Shown: positions 16,960 to 25,601 of the stretch, piece after piece | Layout: the number at the start of each line of letters is the position of its first letter | How positions within the stretch are numbered: position 1 is the first letter of the stretch | Assembly: GCA_021731085.1 (NCBI GenBank) | Contig: JAKFYB010000019.1 | Span: forward strand, 1 to 64,000 | DNA from: Dehalococcoidia bacterium | Lineage (GTDB): Bacteria; Chloroflexota; Dehalococcoidia; DSTF01; JACRBR01 | Length of the DNA: 64,000 bases | Direction of reading: 5' to 3' | Made by a program: the position numbers and the translations under genes | Notes under the pieces: model-generated | Databases searched by the model: none | Seen by the model: only the letters and a program-made list of their open reading frames with translations | What the model was told of the DNA's origin: nothing

Positions 16960-17588
16960 TGCGCCACCACCGGAGGAACCGCTGTCGGCGTTGGCACGGC
17001 CGAGTACACGCTGAACGTGATCTCCGCTCGCGATAGCCCACGGTCGTCCGTCGTCATCGCGGCGAGATTTGGAATAAGACCCGGCTCGTCGCGGCCAAGG
17101 TCAGCCAGGAACTTGTTGATCTGGCCGACATTGCCTTCGACCGTCATCCGAAGTCCGGCCACGTCGTATGTAGTCGTTTCGCTCTTGACTTCGCCGTCGG
17201 GCACGCTGGCCACGCCACGCACGGTAAGCCCCGCCGATGTTGCGAGTGTCACGAGCAGTGTCGTCGCCGCATCCGAAGACGGATCCACGGACGGAGGCGC
17301 AAGCTGTGCCGCTGCTTCCGCGAGCGCCGCGTTTGCTTCGTCACGAGACGTTTCGAGACCAGTCACGTCGACGGGCGGCAGCGCAAGGAGCGCCTGCGCG
17401 TCCGTGTACCGTTGCGCTGCCGCTTCTTCGTCGCGCTTTGCGTCCCACGCGCCAATGATCAGCGATAACACGCCAAGCACGACAGCGACGACGCATACCA
17501 GCGTCAAGACGCCGATCGGAATGCTCACCTCGGCGTCGCCCTGCACAAGCAGGCCGCTGAGCTTCTTCGGGGTTAGTTGAGCTGCCAC
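16956..17588 (-). CDS. pilO: type IV pilus alignment protein PilO-like
   Basis: 210-aa bitopic protein with one membrane helix (about 23-47), a coiled-coil stretch (about 50-95) and an extracytoplasmic ferredoxin-like domain (LATSAGLTVRGVA, then GLRMTVEGNVGQINKFLADL). This matches PilO, which pairs with PilN. It precedes pilM in transcription order, unlike the canonical M-N-O arrangement. The C-terminus (PTPTAVPPVV) is proline-rich. Its start overlaps the upstream minor-pilin gene by 16 bases. Confidence 0.83.
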   Translation of the reverse strand: MAAQLTPKKLSGLLVQGDAEVSIPIGVLTLVCVVAVVLGVLSLIIGAWDAKRDEEAAAQRYTDAQALLALPPVDVTGLETSRDEANAALAEAAAQLAPPSVDPSSDAATTLLVTLATSAGLTVRGVASVPDGEVKSETTTYDVAGLRMTVEGNVGQINKFLADLGRDEPGLIPNLAAMTTDDRGLSRAEITFSVYSAVPTPTAVPPVVAQ

Positions 17589-18304
17589 GATGCCACCCTC
17601 AAGCCGCTATATCCCGCTACCAACCTCGCGACCACGCTGCGCGTTCCGTTCGTCGAGCGCACTTCGTACGTCGCCGCCGGAACACTCAGAGCGATCGACC
17701 CCGTCGTCGCCGTGTTTGTGCGAATCAACAGCTTGTACGTACCCGCCGTCGCCATCGCGAAATCCGCTCCCACCTGCGGCGCTGTACCGAGCGCCGGCGG
17801 CGATCCCACGAGCGTGCAGGGAGCCGCCGAATTCAGAAGCTGCGCCCACATCTGCCCCGCGTCCACGTTGATCCGCGCCGAAAGCGTCCCTGCGTCCGAT
17901 GCTGACACCGTGTAGCACTTGTCTCCCCCACCGGATTGCCACAAAGGCGCAGCCGCCTCGACAGCGCCAGCGCCAGTGACGTACCGGATCTCCGTCTGCG
18001 GGAACGGCGCCCCGTTGATCGTCGCCGGGAAGGGCGCCAGCGGTACAGACGTATACGTAGTTACGGTCGTCAGCGTCGGATTCGATATAAGGCGCCACCC
18101 TGACCATTCGACGCCAGCGTCCAGGCTGTAGCGCTCGAGCGCCTGCCGCCCGATCTGCCCCGTCGCCTGCGAACCACCGCTCGCGCCAAGCAGCAGCGGC
18201 GAAATCAGGATCACGCCGAGCGCCAGCGCACCCATCGCGATCGGCAATGCCTGTCCGCGTTCTCCCCTAGTGGAATGCAGCAATCGCCGCACGAAGGTCA
18301 TCAT
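17573..18304 (-). CDS. PilX/PulK-like minor pilin or pilus-assembly protein
   Basis: 243-aa exported protein. N-terminus RRLLHSTRGERGQALPIAMG resembles the PilX/TadE-like class: a basic leader, a Gly near the cleavage region and a hydrophobic helix (about 18-40), but no Glu at +5. The rest is a beta-rich extracellular domain with a Cys pair (KCYTV and APCTLV). Start ATG 18304 overlaps the upstream gene as ATGA. Position between a PilW-like pilin and pilO supports a priming-complex role. The C-terminal part resembles a pre-peptidase-type beta domain (DFAMATAGTYKLLIRTNTAT). Confidence 0.78.
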   Translation of the reverse strand: MMTFVRRLLHSTRGERGQALPIAMGALALGVILISPLLLGASGGSQATGQIGRQALERYSLDAGVEWSGWRLISNPTLTTVTTYTSVPLAPFPATINGAPFPQTEIRYVTGAGAVEAAAPLWQSGGGDKCYTVSASDAGTLSARINVDAGQMWAQLLNSAAPCTLVGSPPALGTAPQVGADFAMATAGTYKLLIRTNTATTGSIALSVPAATYEVRSTNGTRSVVARLVAGYSGLRVASWQLN

Positions 18305-20787
18305 GGCGCCAGCCCCAGGTAGTAGTAGGTCTGGTTGTTCTGGTTGACCTCCTGGTCCGTCCCCACCTGGAACCCGTTCGCGATCAACGACTGAATCCGG
18401 TCGGCGGCTGAGCTCGTCGCGCCCCAATACTGGGTGCGATCTCCGACGACGCTAGCCGACCGCCACGGCCCCTGTCGCGAGTTCAGCCTCTTGATCCAGA
18501 CAAACGACGGCGAGCCTCCGAGCCCCGTGATGTTCCGGTTGTCGGCGCTGTCACCGGTATACGAACCAGCTGAGACCTTCGACGTGGCGTTCCAGGCGAT
18601 CCAGTAGTACGCGCGGCCGCTTTGGTTCACATTGTTGTCTGAACCAAGTTGGAACCCGTCCGCGATCGCCGCTTGGATCCTGTTTGCCACCGCGTTCGTC
18701 CCGATGATGTCGTACGAGTTGTCACCGGCCAGCGCAAAGGGCCGGAAGATATCCGCTTCGCCATCACCCATCGTGAGCAGCCACTCCGGCTGGAACCCGA
18801 CGCCCGTGATGTTCCGGTTGTCAGCAGCGTTGCCGGTGTACGTCCCGATCTGCACATTGGCACCGACCTTCATCGCGACCCAGTGGTACAGCAGGCCGCT
18901 CTGGTTCACGTGCGCCGCCGTCCCCACCTGGAAGCCATCCGCGATCAATGACTGGATGAAATTGGCCTGCAGCGCCGTGTTGTCAGTCATGCGTTTCGAC
19001 AACCCCGCGCCCATGTTTGCCGTGCGGATGATGGCGTCCGTATTGTCGTCATACCGCACGATCACAATGTCCGGCTGAAACCCGACTCCCGTGATGTTCC
19101 GGTTGTCGGTGCCGTTCCCCGTGTACGATCCCGTCGCCAGCCACGCCGTCGTAGGCGTGTTGGTGAACGTCGGCGTGGCCGTGTTCGTCGGCGTATGGGT
19201 CGGTGTTGGTGTCGCCGTGTTCGTCGCCGTGTTCGTCGCCGTCGGCGTAGGAGTGTTCGTCGCGGTCGGCGTCGCCGTCGGCGTGTTCGTCGACGTGGGC
19301 GTCGGTGTCGCGAGCGGCTTATCGCTCAGCGATAGGTAGTAGTACACGGCAGCGTTGACGTTCACTTCAGCAGCCGTCCCAACCTGGAAGCCGTTGGTGA
19401 TAATCGCCTGGATGCGGTCAGCAACGGCGGCTGTCGTGCCCCAGTACAACGAACGGTCGCCGAGGACCGTGTCCGTGCGCCAAATGGACTGTGACGTGGC
19501 CGACCGCTTCACCCAGGCCATCTGCTGCGTGATGCCCGGCGACGTGATGTTACGGCTGTCCGCGGCATTGCCGGTGTAGCTCCCGACCGACACATCCGAC
19601 GTGACATTGAACGCGATCCAGTAGTACGCCCGCGCATTCTGGTTCACGTCCGCGTCGCTGCCAATCTGGAATCCGTCCGAGATCAGCGACTGAATCCGGT
19701 TCGCGACGGAATTCGTGCCGTTCATCAGGAACGAGTTGTCGCCTGCGATCGGTCCCGGCCGGAACACATCCTGCTCCGCATTGGCCATCGTCAGCACCCA
19801 ATCGGGATCGAACCCGACACCGGTGATGTTCCGGTTGTCAGCACCGTTGCCCGTGTACGTGCCGATCTGCACATTCGAGCCGACGCGCATCGCCACCCAG
19901 TGGAACAGGCGGCCGTTCTGGTTCACGTTGTTGTTAGTGCCGACCTGGAATCCGTCGGCCGCGAACGACTGAATCAGGTTGGCAGCCAGCGCCGCATTGC
20001 CAGTGATGATCTTCGAACTGTCGGCAGGCATGCTCGCCGTGCGGATAACAGCCGCTGTATTGTTGTCGTAGCGAATGATCACGATGTCTGGCTGGAAGCC
20101 CACGCCCGTGATGTTGCGGTTGTCTGCCCCGTTGCCCGTGTACGAGCCGGTGACGAACCACGGCCCCGACATCGTCGGCGTCGCCGTCGGTGTGCTCGTC
20201 GCGGTTGCCGTTGGTGTCATCGTTGGTGTCGGAGATGGCGTGATCGTCGGAAACGGCGTGATCGGCAGGTCCGTGACGCGCATCGTCGCCGTCTCCGTCC
20301 GCGTCGCCGTGCTCGTGCCCTGCTCGACTGTCAGCGTGTACGTGACGCTGTTGCCATCCTGTACCGCCAGAAAACCGTTGCCGGCCACATTCCGCGCGAT
20401 CACCATCGTCTGCGCCGAGCCGTTCACCGAGAACGTGCGCCGAAGTTCATCTCCCACCAGTTGGAAGTGGCTGCTGTAGTTGGTGGCCGTGCTGTAGTCC
20501 GTCCATGCCATCGTCACGTCACCATTCGCGACGCTCGCGTTTGCCGTCACGCCCGACTGCGTATCCTTGTTCAGCCAGAAGAACGCCGTCCGGCTCTGGT
20601 GCGTCGCCGACAGCTGTTCTTGCCCCGCCGACGTCGTCTTGATGATGCTGACCAGCGTGAACCCCAGGATCGTCATGATCATGCTAGAGATCGCGATCCC
20701 GATGACAAGCTCGACCAGCCCGATGCCCGCCTCGCCGCTCCGGACACGCCTTGAACTCGCGCTCGCTCGCTTGGGTGAGCGCATCAT
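18301..20787 (-). CDS. giant PilW-like minor pilin with six adhesin-like repeats
   Basis: 828 aa, several times the usual minor-pilin size. A type III prepilin signal lies at about 20-45: cleavage after Gly21, with Glu26 at mature +5, in GIGLVELVIGIAISSM. A PilW-like head follows (about 45-170). After that come two blocks of three ~94-residue repeats that begin with SYTGN/TYTGN and DNRNITG, and contain VANRIQS/ADRIQS, DGFQVG and YYW/YHW segments. A TP-rich linker precedes each block (about 172-208 and 490-545). The repeats resemble domains seen in phage tail and Chloroflexota surface proteins (DUF7483-like), suggesting binding or adhesion. The gene sits in the pilus operon with four-base overlaps on both sides. 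A tip adhesin carried by the pilus is the likely role, by inference. Confidence 0.88.
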   Translation of the reverse strand: MMRSPKRASASSRRVRSGEAGIGLVELVIGIAISSMIMTILGFTLVSIIKTTSAGQEQLSATHQSRTAFFWLNKDTQSGVTANASVANGDVTMAWTDYSTATNYSSHFQLVGDELRRTFSVNGSAQTMVIARNVAGNGFLAVQDGNSVTYTLTVEQGTSTATRTETATMRVTDLPITPFPTITPSPTPTMTPTATATSTPTATPTMSGPWFVTGSYTGNGADNRNITGVGFQPDIVIIRYDNNTAAVIRTASMPADSSKIITGNAALAANLIQSFAADGFQVGTNNNVNQNGRLFHWVAMRVGSNVQIGTYTGNGADNRNITGVGFDPDWVLTMANAEQDVFRPGPIAGDNSFLMNGTNSVANRIQSLISDGFQIGSDADVNQNARAYYWIAFNVTSDVSVGSYTGNAADSRNITSPGITQQMAWVKRSATSQSIWRTDTVLGDRSLYWGTTAAVADRIQAIITNGFQVGTAAEVNVNAAVYYYLSLSDKPLATPTPTSTNTPTATPTATNTPTPTATNTATNTATPTPTHTPTNTATPTFTNTPTTAWLATGSYTGNGTDNRNITGVGFQPDIVIVRYDDNTDAIIRTANMGAGLSKRMTDNTALQANFIQSLIADGFQVGTAAHVNQSGLLYHWVAMKVGANVQIGTYTGNAADNRNITGVGFQPEWLLTMGDGEADIFRPFALAGDNSYDIIGTNAVANRIQAAIADGFQLGSDNNVNQSGRAYYWIAWNATSKVSAGSYTGDSADNRNITGLGGSPSFVWIKRLNSRQGPWRSASVVGDRTQYWGATSSAADRIQSLIANGFQVGTDQEVNQNNQTYYYLGLAP

Positions 20788-21152
20788 CGGTTCACCTTGT
20801 AGCCCTGCAACGTGAACACGACCTGCGCGTCCTTCGTCACGTTGACTGTGATGAGCTGGATGTCAGCGTCGCCTTCCGGAATCGAGCTCGCGTTCGCGGA
20901 CACTGTGTAACCCGCCGTCGGCACCACGGTCGCGTACGCAACGGGCGCGTTCTCGTACTGCAGTTCCTTCGTGAATTCCATCTGCGAGCGGCCAAGCTCA
21001 TGCGCCGCCGATAGCCGGTCCGCATGGCTCGCCGACAGTACGCCAGTCGAAAGCCCCAGCAGGAACGTAGTCAGCGCCAGCGTCAGGATGGCCACCGACA
21101 CCAGCGCTTCGACGAGCGTGAATCCCTGCTCCGACTGGAGCCGCGCGATCAT
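20784..21152 (-). CDS. PilV-like minor pilin
   Basis: 122-aa prepilin. Signal MIARLQSEQG is cleaved before FTLVEALVSVAIL, with Glu at mature +5, followed by a single helix and a short beta domain with no cysteine pair. N-terminus and size match PilV/GspI-type minor pilins. Four-base overlaps with pilC upstream and the PilW-like gene downstream show tight coupling. Confidence 0.88.
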   Translation of the reverse strand: MIARLQSEQGFTLVEALVSVAILTLALTTFLLGLSTGVLSASHADRLSAAHELGRSQMEFTKELQYENAPVAYATVVPTAGYTVSANASSIPEGDADIQLITVNVTKDAQVVFTLQGYKVNR

Positions 21153-22390
21153 GGTGGTGGAGGCGCCGTACCGCCAGTGGCGTCGTTGATGTTCCCGATC
21201 ATCGAGTACATCGGCATGATCAGCGCCAGCGCTACGAACCCGACCACCACACCGACGATGAGCGTCAGAATAGGCGTCAGCGTCGCCGCCATCGCATCGA
21301 CCTTGCTGTCGACCTCGCGCGAGTAGTAGTCCGCCGTGATGTCGAGGTTGGCGTCCAGCGTCCCCGTCTCTTCGCCAACCGCCACCATCTGCACCAGCAT
21401 CGGCGGGAAGATCTCCGCATCGGCCATCGGCCCCGACAGTCCCTCTCCGTCAATCAGCTTCTGGCGCACACCCGCGACACGCTCCTGCAGGATCGTGTTG
21501 TCCGTCGTCTTCACCAGCATGTCCATGACTTCCGTCAGCGGCAGGCCCGCGCGAAGCATGAGCGCCAGTGTCCGGCTGAAGCGCGCTGCGTTGGCGCTCA
21601 ACGTCACGTCCTTGATGACCGGCGCCGTGATCTGCATCTTGTGGATGAAGCGCTTGCCCCACGGCTGCCCCGCCGCCAGCGTGATCAGCAGCAGCCCCAG
21701 CAGGATCGCCCCGAACACCTGCATCCGGTACGCAGCCATGAAGTCGCTCAGCCCCATCAGGATGCGCGTCGGCAGCGGCAGGTCTCCGCCGAACTCGTCG
21801 AACAAGCCCGTAAGCGCCGGAAGCGCCGTCGTCATCAGCAGCGCCGCGACACCGATCGCCAGCAGGCAGATGAACCCGGGGTACATGAACGCGCCGCGCA
21901 CGCGCTTCATCACCGCCTCTTCGCGCTCCATGTAGTCGGCGAGCTGGTTCAGCATCTGCTCCAGCCGGCCGGTGCGCTCACCCAGTTCGACCATGCGCGG
22001 GTACAGCGTCGGGAACACCTCTGGAAAGCCACGAATCGAATCCGCGAACGTCGACCCACCGCGAATGTCGCGCGAGATGCCGCGAATCGCCGCCGCCAGC
22101 GGCTTCGACGTCGACTGCTCCTCGAGCAACTCCAGGCAGCGCATGACGGGCACGCCGGACTCAAGCAGCGTCGCAAGCTGCCGCGAGAACGTGATTAGCG
22201 ACCGCTTCTTGACGCCGTACAGGCTGGGCAGAATCTTCTGCAGCCCCGGCAGTTGGCGTTCTTTGCGGATGCTTATGACGCGGTAGCTCGCGTCCCAGAG
22301 CGCGCGCTCAGCCTGCGCCTCGTCCGGGACGTCGATCTGCCCGCTCACCTGCTCGCCCGTCGGGGCGATCGCGACGTACTTGAATGCCAT
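21149..22390 (-). CDS. pilC: type IV pilus inner-membrane platform protein PilC
   Basis: 413-aa GspF/PilC-family protein. Two homologous cytoplasmic domains of about 120 residues (first: FSRQLATLLESGVPVMRCLE; second: FSRTLALMLRAGLPLTEVMD) are each followed by membrane helices near 170-195, 220-240 and 375-400. It is the membrane platform on which PilB and PilT act. The gene starts 12 bp after pilB and overlaps the PilV-like gene by four bases. Confidence 0.94.
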   Translation of the reverse strand: MAFKYVAIAPTGEQVSGQIDVPDEAQAERALWDASYRVISIRKERQLPGLQKILPSLYGVKKRSLITFSRQLATLLESGVPVMRCLELLEEQSTSKPLAAAIRGISRDIRGGSTFADSIRGFPEVFPTLYPRMVELGERTGRLEQMLNQLADYMEREEAVMKRVRGAFMYPGFICLLAIGVAALLMTTALPALTGLFDEFGGDLPLPTRILMGLSDFMAAYRMQVFGAILLGLLLITLAAGQPWGKRFIHKMQITAPVIKDVTLSANAARFSRTLALMLRAGLPLTEVMDMLVKTTDNTILQERVAGVRQKLIDGEGLSGPMADAEIFPPMLVQMVAVGEETGTLDANLDITADYYSREVDSKVDAMAATLTPILTLIVGVVVGFVALALIMPMYSMIGNINDATGGTAPPPP

Positions 22391-22402
22391 CAGCGCCCTC
22401 CC

Positions 22403-24127
22403 CTACGAGATCGAGTACACGCTCCGCAAGATCTCCGTCGGCGTGACGATGCCCTGCTTCACCTTCAACATGCCGTCGCGCCGCATCGGCACCATGCCAT
22501 CCGCGATCGCTTGCTCGCGCATCACCGCTGCCGTGGCGCCGGTCACGAGCAACCGCCGGATCTCATCGTTCATCAGCAGCACTTCATACACACCGATGCG
22601 GCCAAGGAAGCCCGTCTCGGCGCAAAGGTTGCAGCCCGGCCCGCGCTTTACGGACTCGAGCTTCTCGCCGACCTCCGCCTCATAAATCGCCTGATCGTCG
22701 ACCCCGGGCTCAACGTCGGTCGAGCAATACGGGCAGACGCGCCGCACCATGCGTTGCGCCACCACGCCGATCAGCGACGACGCAATCAAGAACGGCTCGA
22801 TATCGAGATCAGCCAGCCGCATTAGAACGCCCACAGCATCGTTCGCGTGAATCGACGACAGCACCAGGTGCCCCGTCAGCGCCGACTGGCACGCAATCCT
22901 CGCCGTCTCGCTGTCACGCACCTCACCCACGAGAATCACATCCGGGTCCAATCGCATCAGCGACCGCAGTCCCGTCGAGAACGTGATGTCGGCCTTCTCG
23001 TTCACCTGGATCTGGTTGATGCCGTCGAACTGGTACTCAACCGGATCCTCGATCGTCATGATGTTGCGTTCGGTGTCGTTCAGCATGTTCACCGATGCGT
23101 AGAGCGTCGTCGTCTTGCCGGAACCCGTCGGCCCGCTGACCAGCACCATCCCGAACGGTGAGCGCAACAGCCGGATTTGGCGGTCCAGCGCTGCCGGCGA
23201 GAACCCCAATTCGCGCAAAGACATCAGAGATACGCTCTTGTCGAGCACGCGCAGCACCATCATCTCGCCGTGTACGGAGTCCGATGTCGCCGCGCGCAGG
23301 TCAATGCGCTTGCCCTCGACCTCCGTGCTGATCTGCCCGTCCTGCGGACGCCGCTTTTCGGCGATGTTCATGCCGGCCATCACCTTGAAGCGCGAGATGA
23401 GCGGCGCGTGCACGTCACGCGGCAGCCGCATCGACTCATGCAGCACACCGTCGATGCGCAGCCGCACCCGCAGCTTGTCCGCCTCCGGCTCGAGGTGGAT
23501 ATCAGAAGCGCGGTCGCGGACGGCCTGCGCTAGCAACAGATCCGCCGTGCGCACAATGGGCGCTTGGCTGATTTGCAGGTCGCTGTCGGCTTGCTGCTGT
23601 GCCTGCTCTTGCGCCCGCACCTGCGACGAGATCGGCACCATCTGCCCGACCTCGCGCTCGATCTCGCTCGAAACGCGGTAGCTGATGTTGATCGCGCGCT
23701 TGATCTCGTCCGGGATGCCGACCGCCGGCTTGATGTCCATCCCCGTCATCGATCGCAGTTCTTCGATGACCTGAATGTTGCCCGGATCCGCCATCACGAC
23801 GAGCAGCGATCGCCCGTCCGTCTCGACGGGGATCAGAATCTGCTCGCGGCAGACGTCCGAAGGCACGAGCTTCGTCGCCTCAGGCTGAATGTTCGTCCGC
23901 ATCAGGTCGAGGAACCGCAGCCCAAGCTGCGTACTCAGCGCGAGAGCCAGCGCCTCAGGCGTCACCAGCCCCTTCTGGACGATGTACTCGCCCATCCGGA
24001 TGCCGACCTGCTGCGCCTCTACGTATGCCTCGTTGACGTCGTCCTCTGAAAGCAAGCCTGCCTCGACCAGCATCTGGCCGAGGCGCTTCCGGAGGGTCGT
24101 CGTTACGGTGGCCGTGTTCGCGTCCAT
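22403..24127 (-). CDS. pilB: type IV pilus extension ATPase PilB
   Basis: 574-aa GspE/PilB ATPase. The N-terminal MshEN-type domain (about 10-150), which in relatives binds c-di-GMP, contains RLGQMLVEAGLLSEDDVNEA and its repeat. Then come Walker A GPTGSGKTT, the Asp box MTIEDPVEYQ, Walker B DPDVILVGEVRD and the His box. A zinc-binding tetracysteine unit (CPYC and, further on, CNLC) lies near residue 470-505. AGAGGAAGG precedes the ATG. It follows pilA by 52 bp and heads the assembly genes. Confidence 0.95.
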   Translation of the reverse strand: MDANTATVTTTLRKRLGQMLVEAGLLSEDDVNEAYVEAQQVGIRMGEYIVQKGLVTPEALALALSTQLGLRFLDLMRTNIQPEATKLVPSDVCREQILIPVETDGRSLLVVMADPGNIQVIEELRSMTGMDIKPAVGIPDEIKRAINISYRVSSEIEREVGQMVPISSQVRAQEQAQQQADSDLQISQAPIVRTADLLLAQAVRDRASDIHLEPEADKLRVRLRIDGVLHESMRLPRDVHAPLISRFKVMAGMNIAEKRRPQDGQISTEVEGKRIDLRAATSDSVHGEMMVLRVLDKSVSLMSLRELGFSPAALDRQIRLLRSPFGMVLVSGPTGSGKTTTLYASVNMLNDTERNIMTIEDPVEYQFDGINQIQVNEKADITFSTGLRSLMRLDPDVILVGEVRDSETARIACQSALTGHLVLSSIHANDAVGVLMRLADLDIEPFLIASSLIGVVAQRMVRRVCPYCSTDVEPGVDDQAIYEAEVGEKLESVKRGPGCNLCAETGFLGRIGVYEVLLMNDEIRRLLVTGATAAVMREQAIADGMVPMRRDGMLKVKQGIVTPTEILRSVYSIS

Positions 24128-24179
24128 ACGTGCACCTTCCTCTGTCGCTCCAATCCGGGAGCAGCGGAGTTCGGCAGCC

Positions 24180-24527
24180 TTAGTAGCTTGCCTGCGACAC
24201 GTTGCCGTTCGCGTCGACCGTGTATGTGCCCGTCGACGCCGTGCTACGCATGTAGGTCGGGCTCAGGCTGAAGCCGCCGGACGCCGTGGTCATGTCGCTC
24301 GTCGCCGTCGTGATCGCGGCCGTCGTCGCAGAAGCCGTGTTCGCGAGCTTCGCGTCAACCGCCGTCTGTACGATGCGGAGTTCCGCCGTGGCCGCGCTGT
24401 TGCTCGCACCGCCAAGCAGTCCCACGAAGTTTGGCAGCACCACCGCGACCAGGATCCCGAGAATCGCGACCACGATGAGCAGCTCCGTCAGCGTGAAACC
24501 AGCTTCACTGTTCAGTTTCTTCAGCAT
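24180..24527 (-). CDS. pilA: major type IV pilin PilA
   Basis: 115-aa pilin. Leader MLKKLNSEAG is cleaved before FTLTELLIVVAILGIL, with Glu at mature +5, then an alpha-helical spine and a small Ser/Thr/Ala-rich globular part with no cysteine loop. A short pilin of this type fits Gram-positive-like or Chloroflexota pili. A sigma-28-like promoter lies 55 bp upstream, with a small hairpin (AGGCG-GATGA-CGCCT) in the leader. It is first in the pilus operon. Confidence 0.92.
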   Translation of the reverse strand: MLKKLNSEAGFTLTELLIVVAILGILVAVVLPNFVGLLGGASNSAATAELRIVQTAVDAKLANTASATTAAITTATSDMTTASGGFSLSPTYMRSTASTGTYTVDANGNVSQASY

Positions 24528-24581
24528 TCCTGACCCCCAAATGAATCGATACAGCCTCAGGCGTCATCCGCCTCAAGGTCG

Positions 24582-24608
24582 TTATCGACTCAGCTAGGGG
24601 TAGGTTTA
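24582..24608 (-). promoter_or_regulatory. sigma-28 (FliA)-like promoter of the pilus operon
   Basis: Reading leftward: TAAACCTA (24608-24601), 11 bp, GTCGATAA (24589-24582). The FliA consensus is TAAAGTTT-N11-GCCGATAA, so spacing is exact and the -10 has one mismatch. The predicted transcript starts about 48 bases before the pilA ATG. Confidence 0.6.
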
Positions 24609-24813
24609 GGGGTCTGACGGCCCATCTTCGGAAAAACCCCAACAGACGCGAGCAAAACATGCCGATGCTAACGGCCAGATCGCGCGTCGAAGGTGCCAGC
24701 ACCCACCGAGAGAGAGTTGCCGCGATTCCGCGGAGCACTCGCGAGCCTAGCAGCCACATGCACCCGCCCGACGTGGCACAGCCGGCCCCCGGCTGCGAGT
24801 CCCGCCCGAGGCC

Positions 24814-24972
24814 CTATTTCCGCCCCCGAGAACTCTTCCGCAGCCGCTTCAGCACCGCGTTCCGGTACACCTCGCCCAGCCGCGCCCCATGCTTCTGCAC
24901 GGCATCGCGCTTCGCCTGCTTCCGCCTCTCGCGCCGCAACGCTCGCTCATCCCGGGGATATTCATCGCTCAC
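24814..24972 (-). CDS. small highly basic protein (hypothetical)
   Basis: 52-aa frame starting GTG 24972: VSDEYPRDERALRRERRKQ, continuing Arg/Lys-rich with a KHGARLGEVYRNAVLK segment and ending SSRGRK. It is amphipathic and helix-forming and could bind nucleic acid or act as a ribosome-associated peptide; no family is recognised. TAGAAT six bases before the GTG fits the leaderless pattern seen at other genes here. Codon use is like that of its neighbours. Moderate to low confidence that it is a real gene. Confidence 0.45.
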   Translation of the reverse strand: MSDEYPRDERALRRERRKQAKRDAVQKHGARLGEVYRNAVLKRLRKSSRGRK

Positions 24973-25119
24973 CGCGATATTCTACGCACCAGCGACAGTC
25001 ATTGACGCGCCCGTGATGCACGGTACAGATGGCCCGGTGTGGCCGGACGCTACGCATCAGCCGCGCAGCGTCCGCGTCCACCGGGCCAACTTCATACGTC
25101 AGGATTGGAGATCACCACG

Positions 25120-25584
25120 ATGCCCGACTGGTCCGACCTCGAGCAACAGTCACCCGATATGGCAGCCCAGGGCCGCGCCCTGCTCGCCAGACACCAGGTC
25201 GCCTACCTCGCCACCATCCGCAAAGACGGCGGCCCGCGCGTCCACCAGATCTGCCCTGCCATCATCGACGGCACACTCTACGCCTCGATCGCGCCCTCAG
25301 CGAAACTCCACGATCTCCACCGCGACGGCCGCTACATGCTGCATTTCATGTGCGGTGAACACGACGCCGAGTTCCACTGCCGCGGCACCGCCACTGAAAT
25401 CAGGGACAGCGCCGAACAGGCCGCCATCCGCCAGTCAGCGACGAAGCAAGATCTCAACTACACCGAGCACGAATTCCTCTTCCGCCTCAGCATCGATCGC
25501 GCAGACACCACAACATGGGACAACTTCGGCACCAAACAGATCGCTGCCGTCAGATCTAAGTGGGCCGCCACGAGAGAGCCCTAG
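25120..25584 (+). CDS. pyridoxamine 5'-phosphate oxidase-like flavin-binding protein
   Basis: 154-aa split-barrel protein. RALLARHQVAYLATIRKDGG, then HQICPAIIDGTLYASI and HDLHRDGRYMLHF are the standard PNPOx-like FMN- or F420-binding strands. Start ATG 25120 was chosen because the split barrel begins shortly after and GGAG lies nine bases upstream; earlier in-frame codons look like spacer. The substrate is unknown; F420- or FMN-dependent reductases and heme-degrading relatives share the fold. Another PNPOx-like gene is at 53876-54298. Confidence 0.83.
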   Translation: MPDWSDLEQQSPDMAAQGRALLARHQVAYLATIRKDGGPRVHQICPAIIDGTLYASIAPSAKLHDLHRDGRYMLHFMCGEHDAEFHCRGTATEIRDSAEQAAIRQSATKQDLNYTEHEFLFRLSIDRADTTTWDNFGTKQIAAVRSKWAATREP

Positions 25585-25601
25585 TCCCCAGCCCCTAACA
25601 C

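Noticed and set aside
24528-24660. c-di-GMP riboswitch before pilA
   Set aside because: Expected GEMM core sequences are not present; the sigma-28-like boxes explain the region better.
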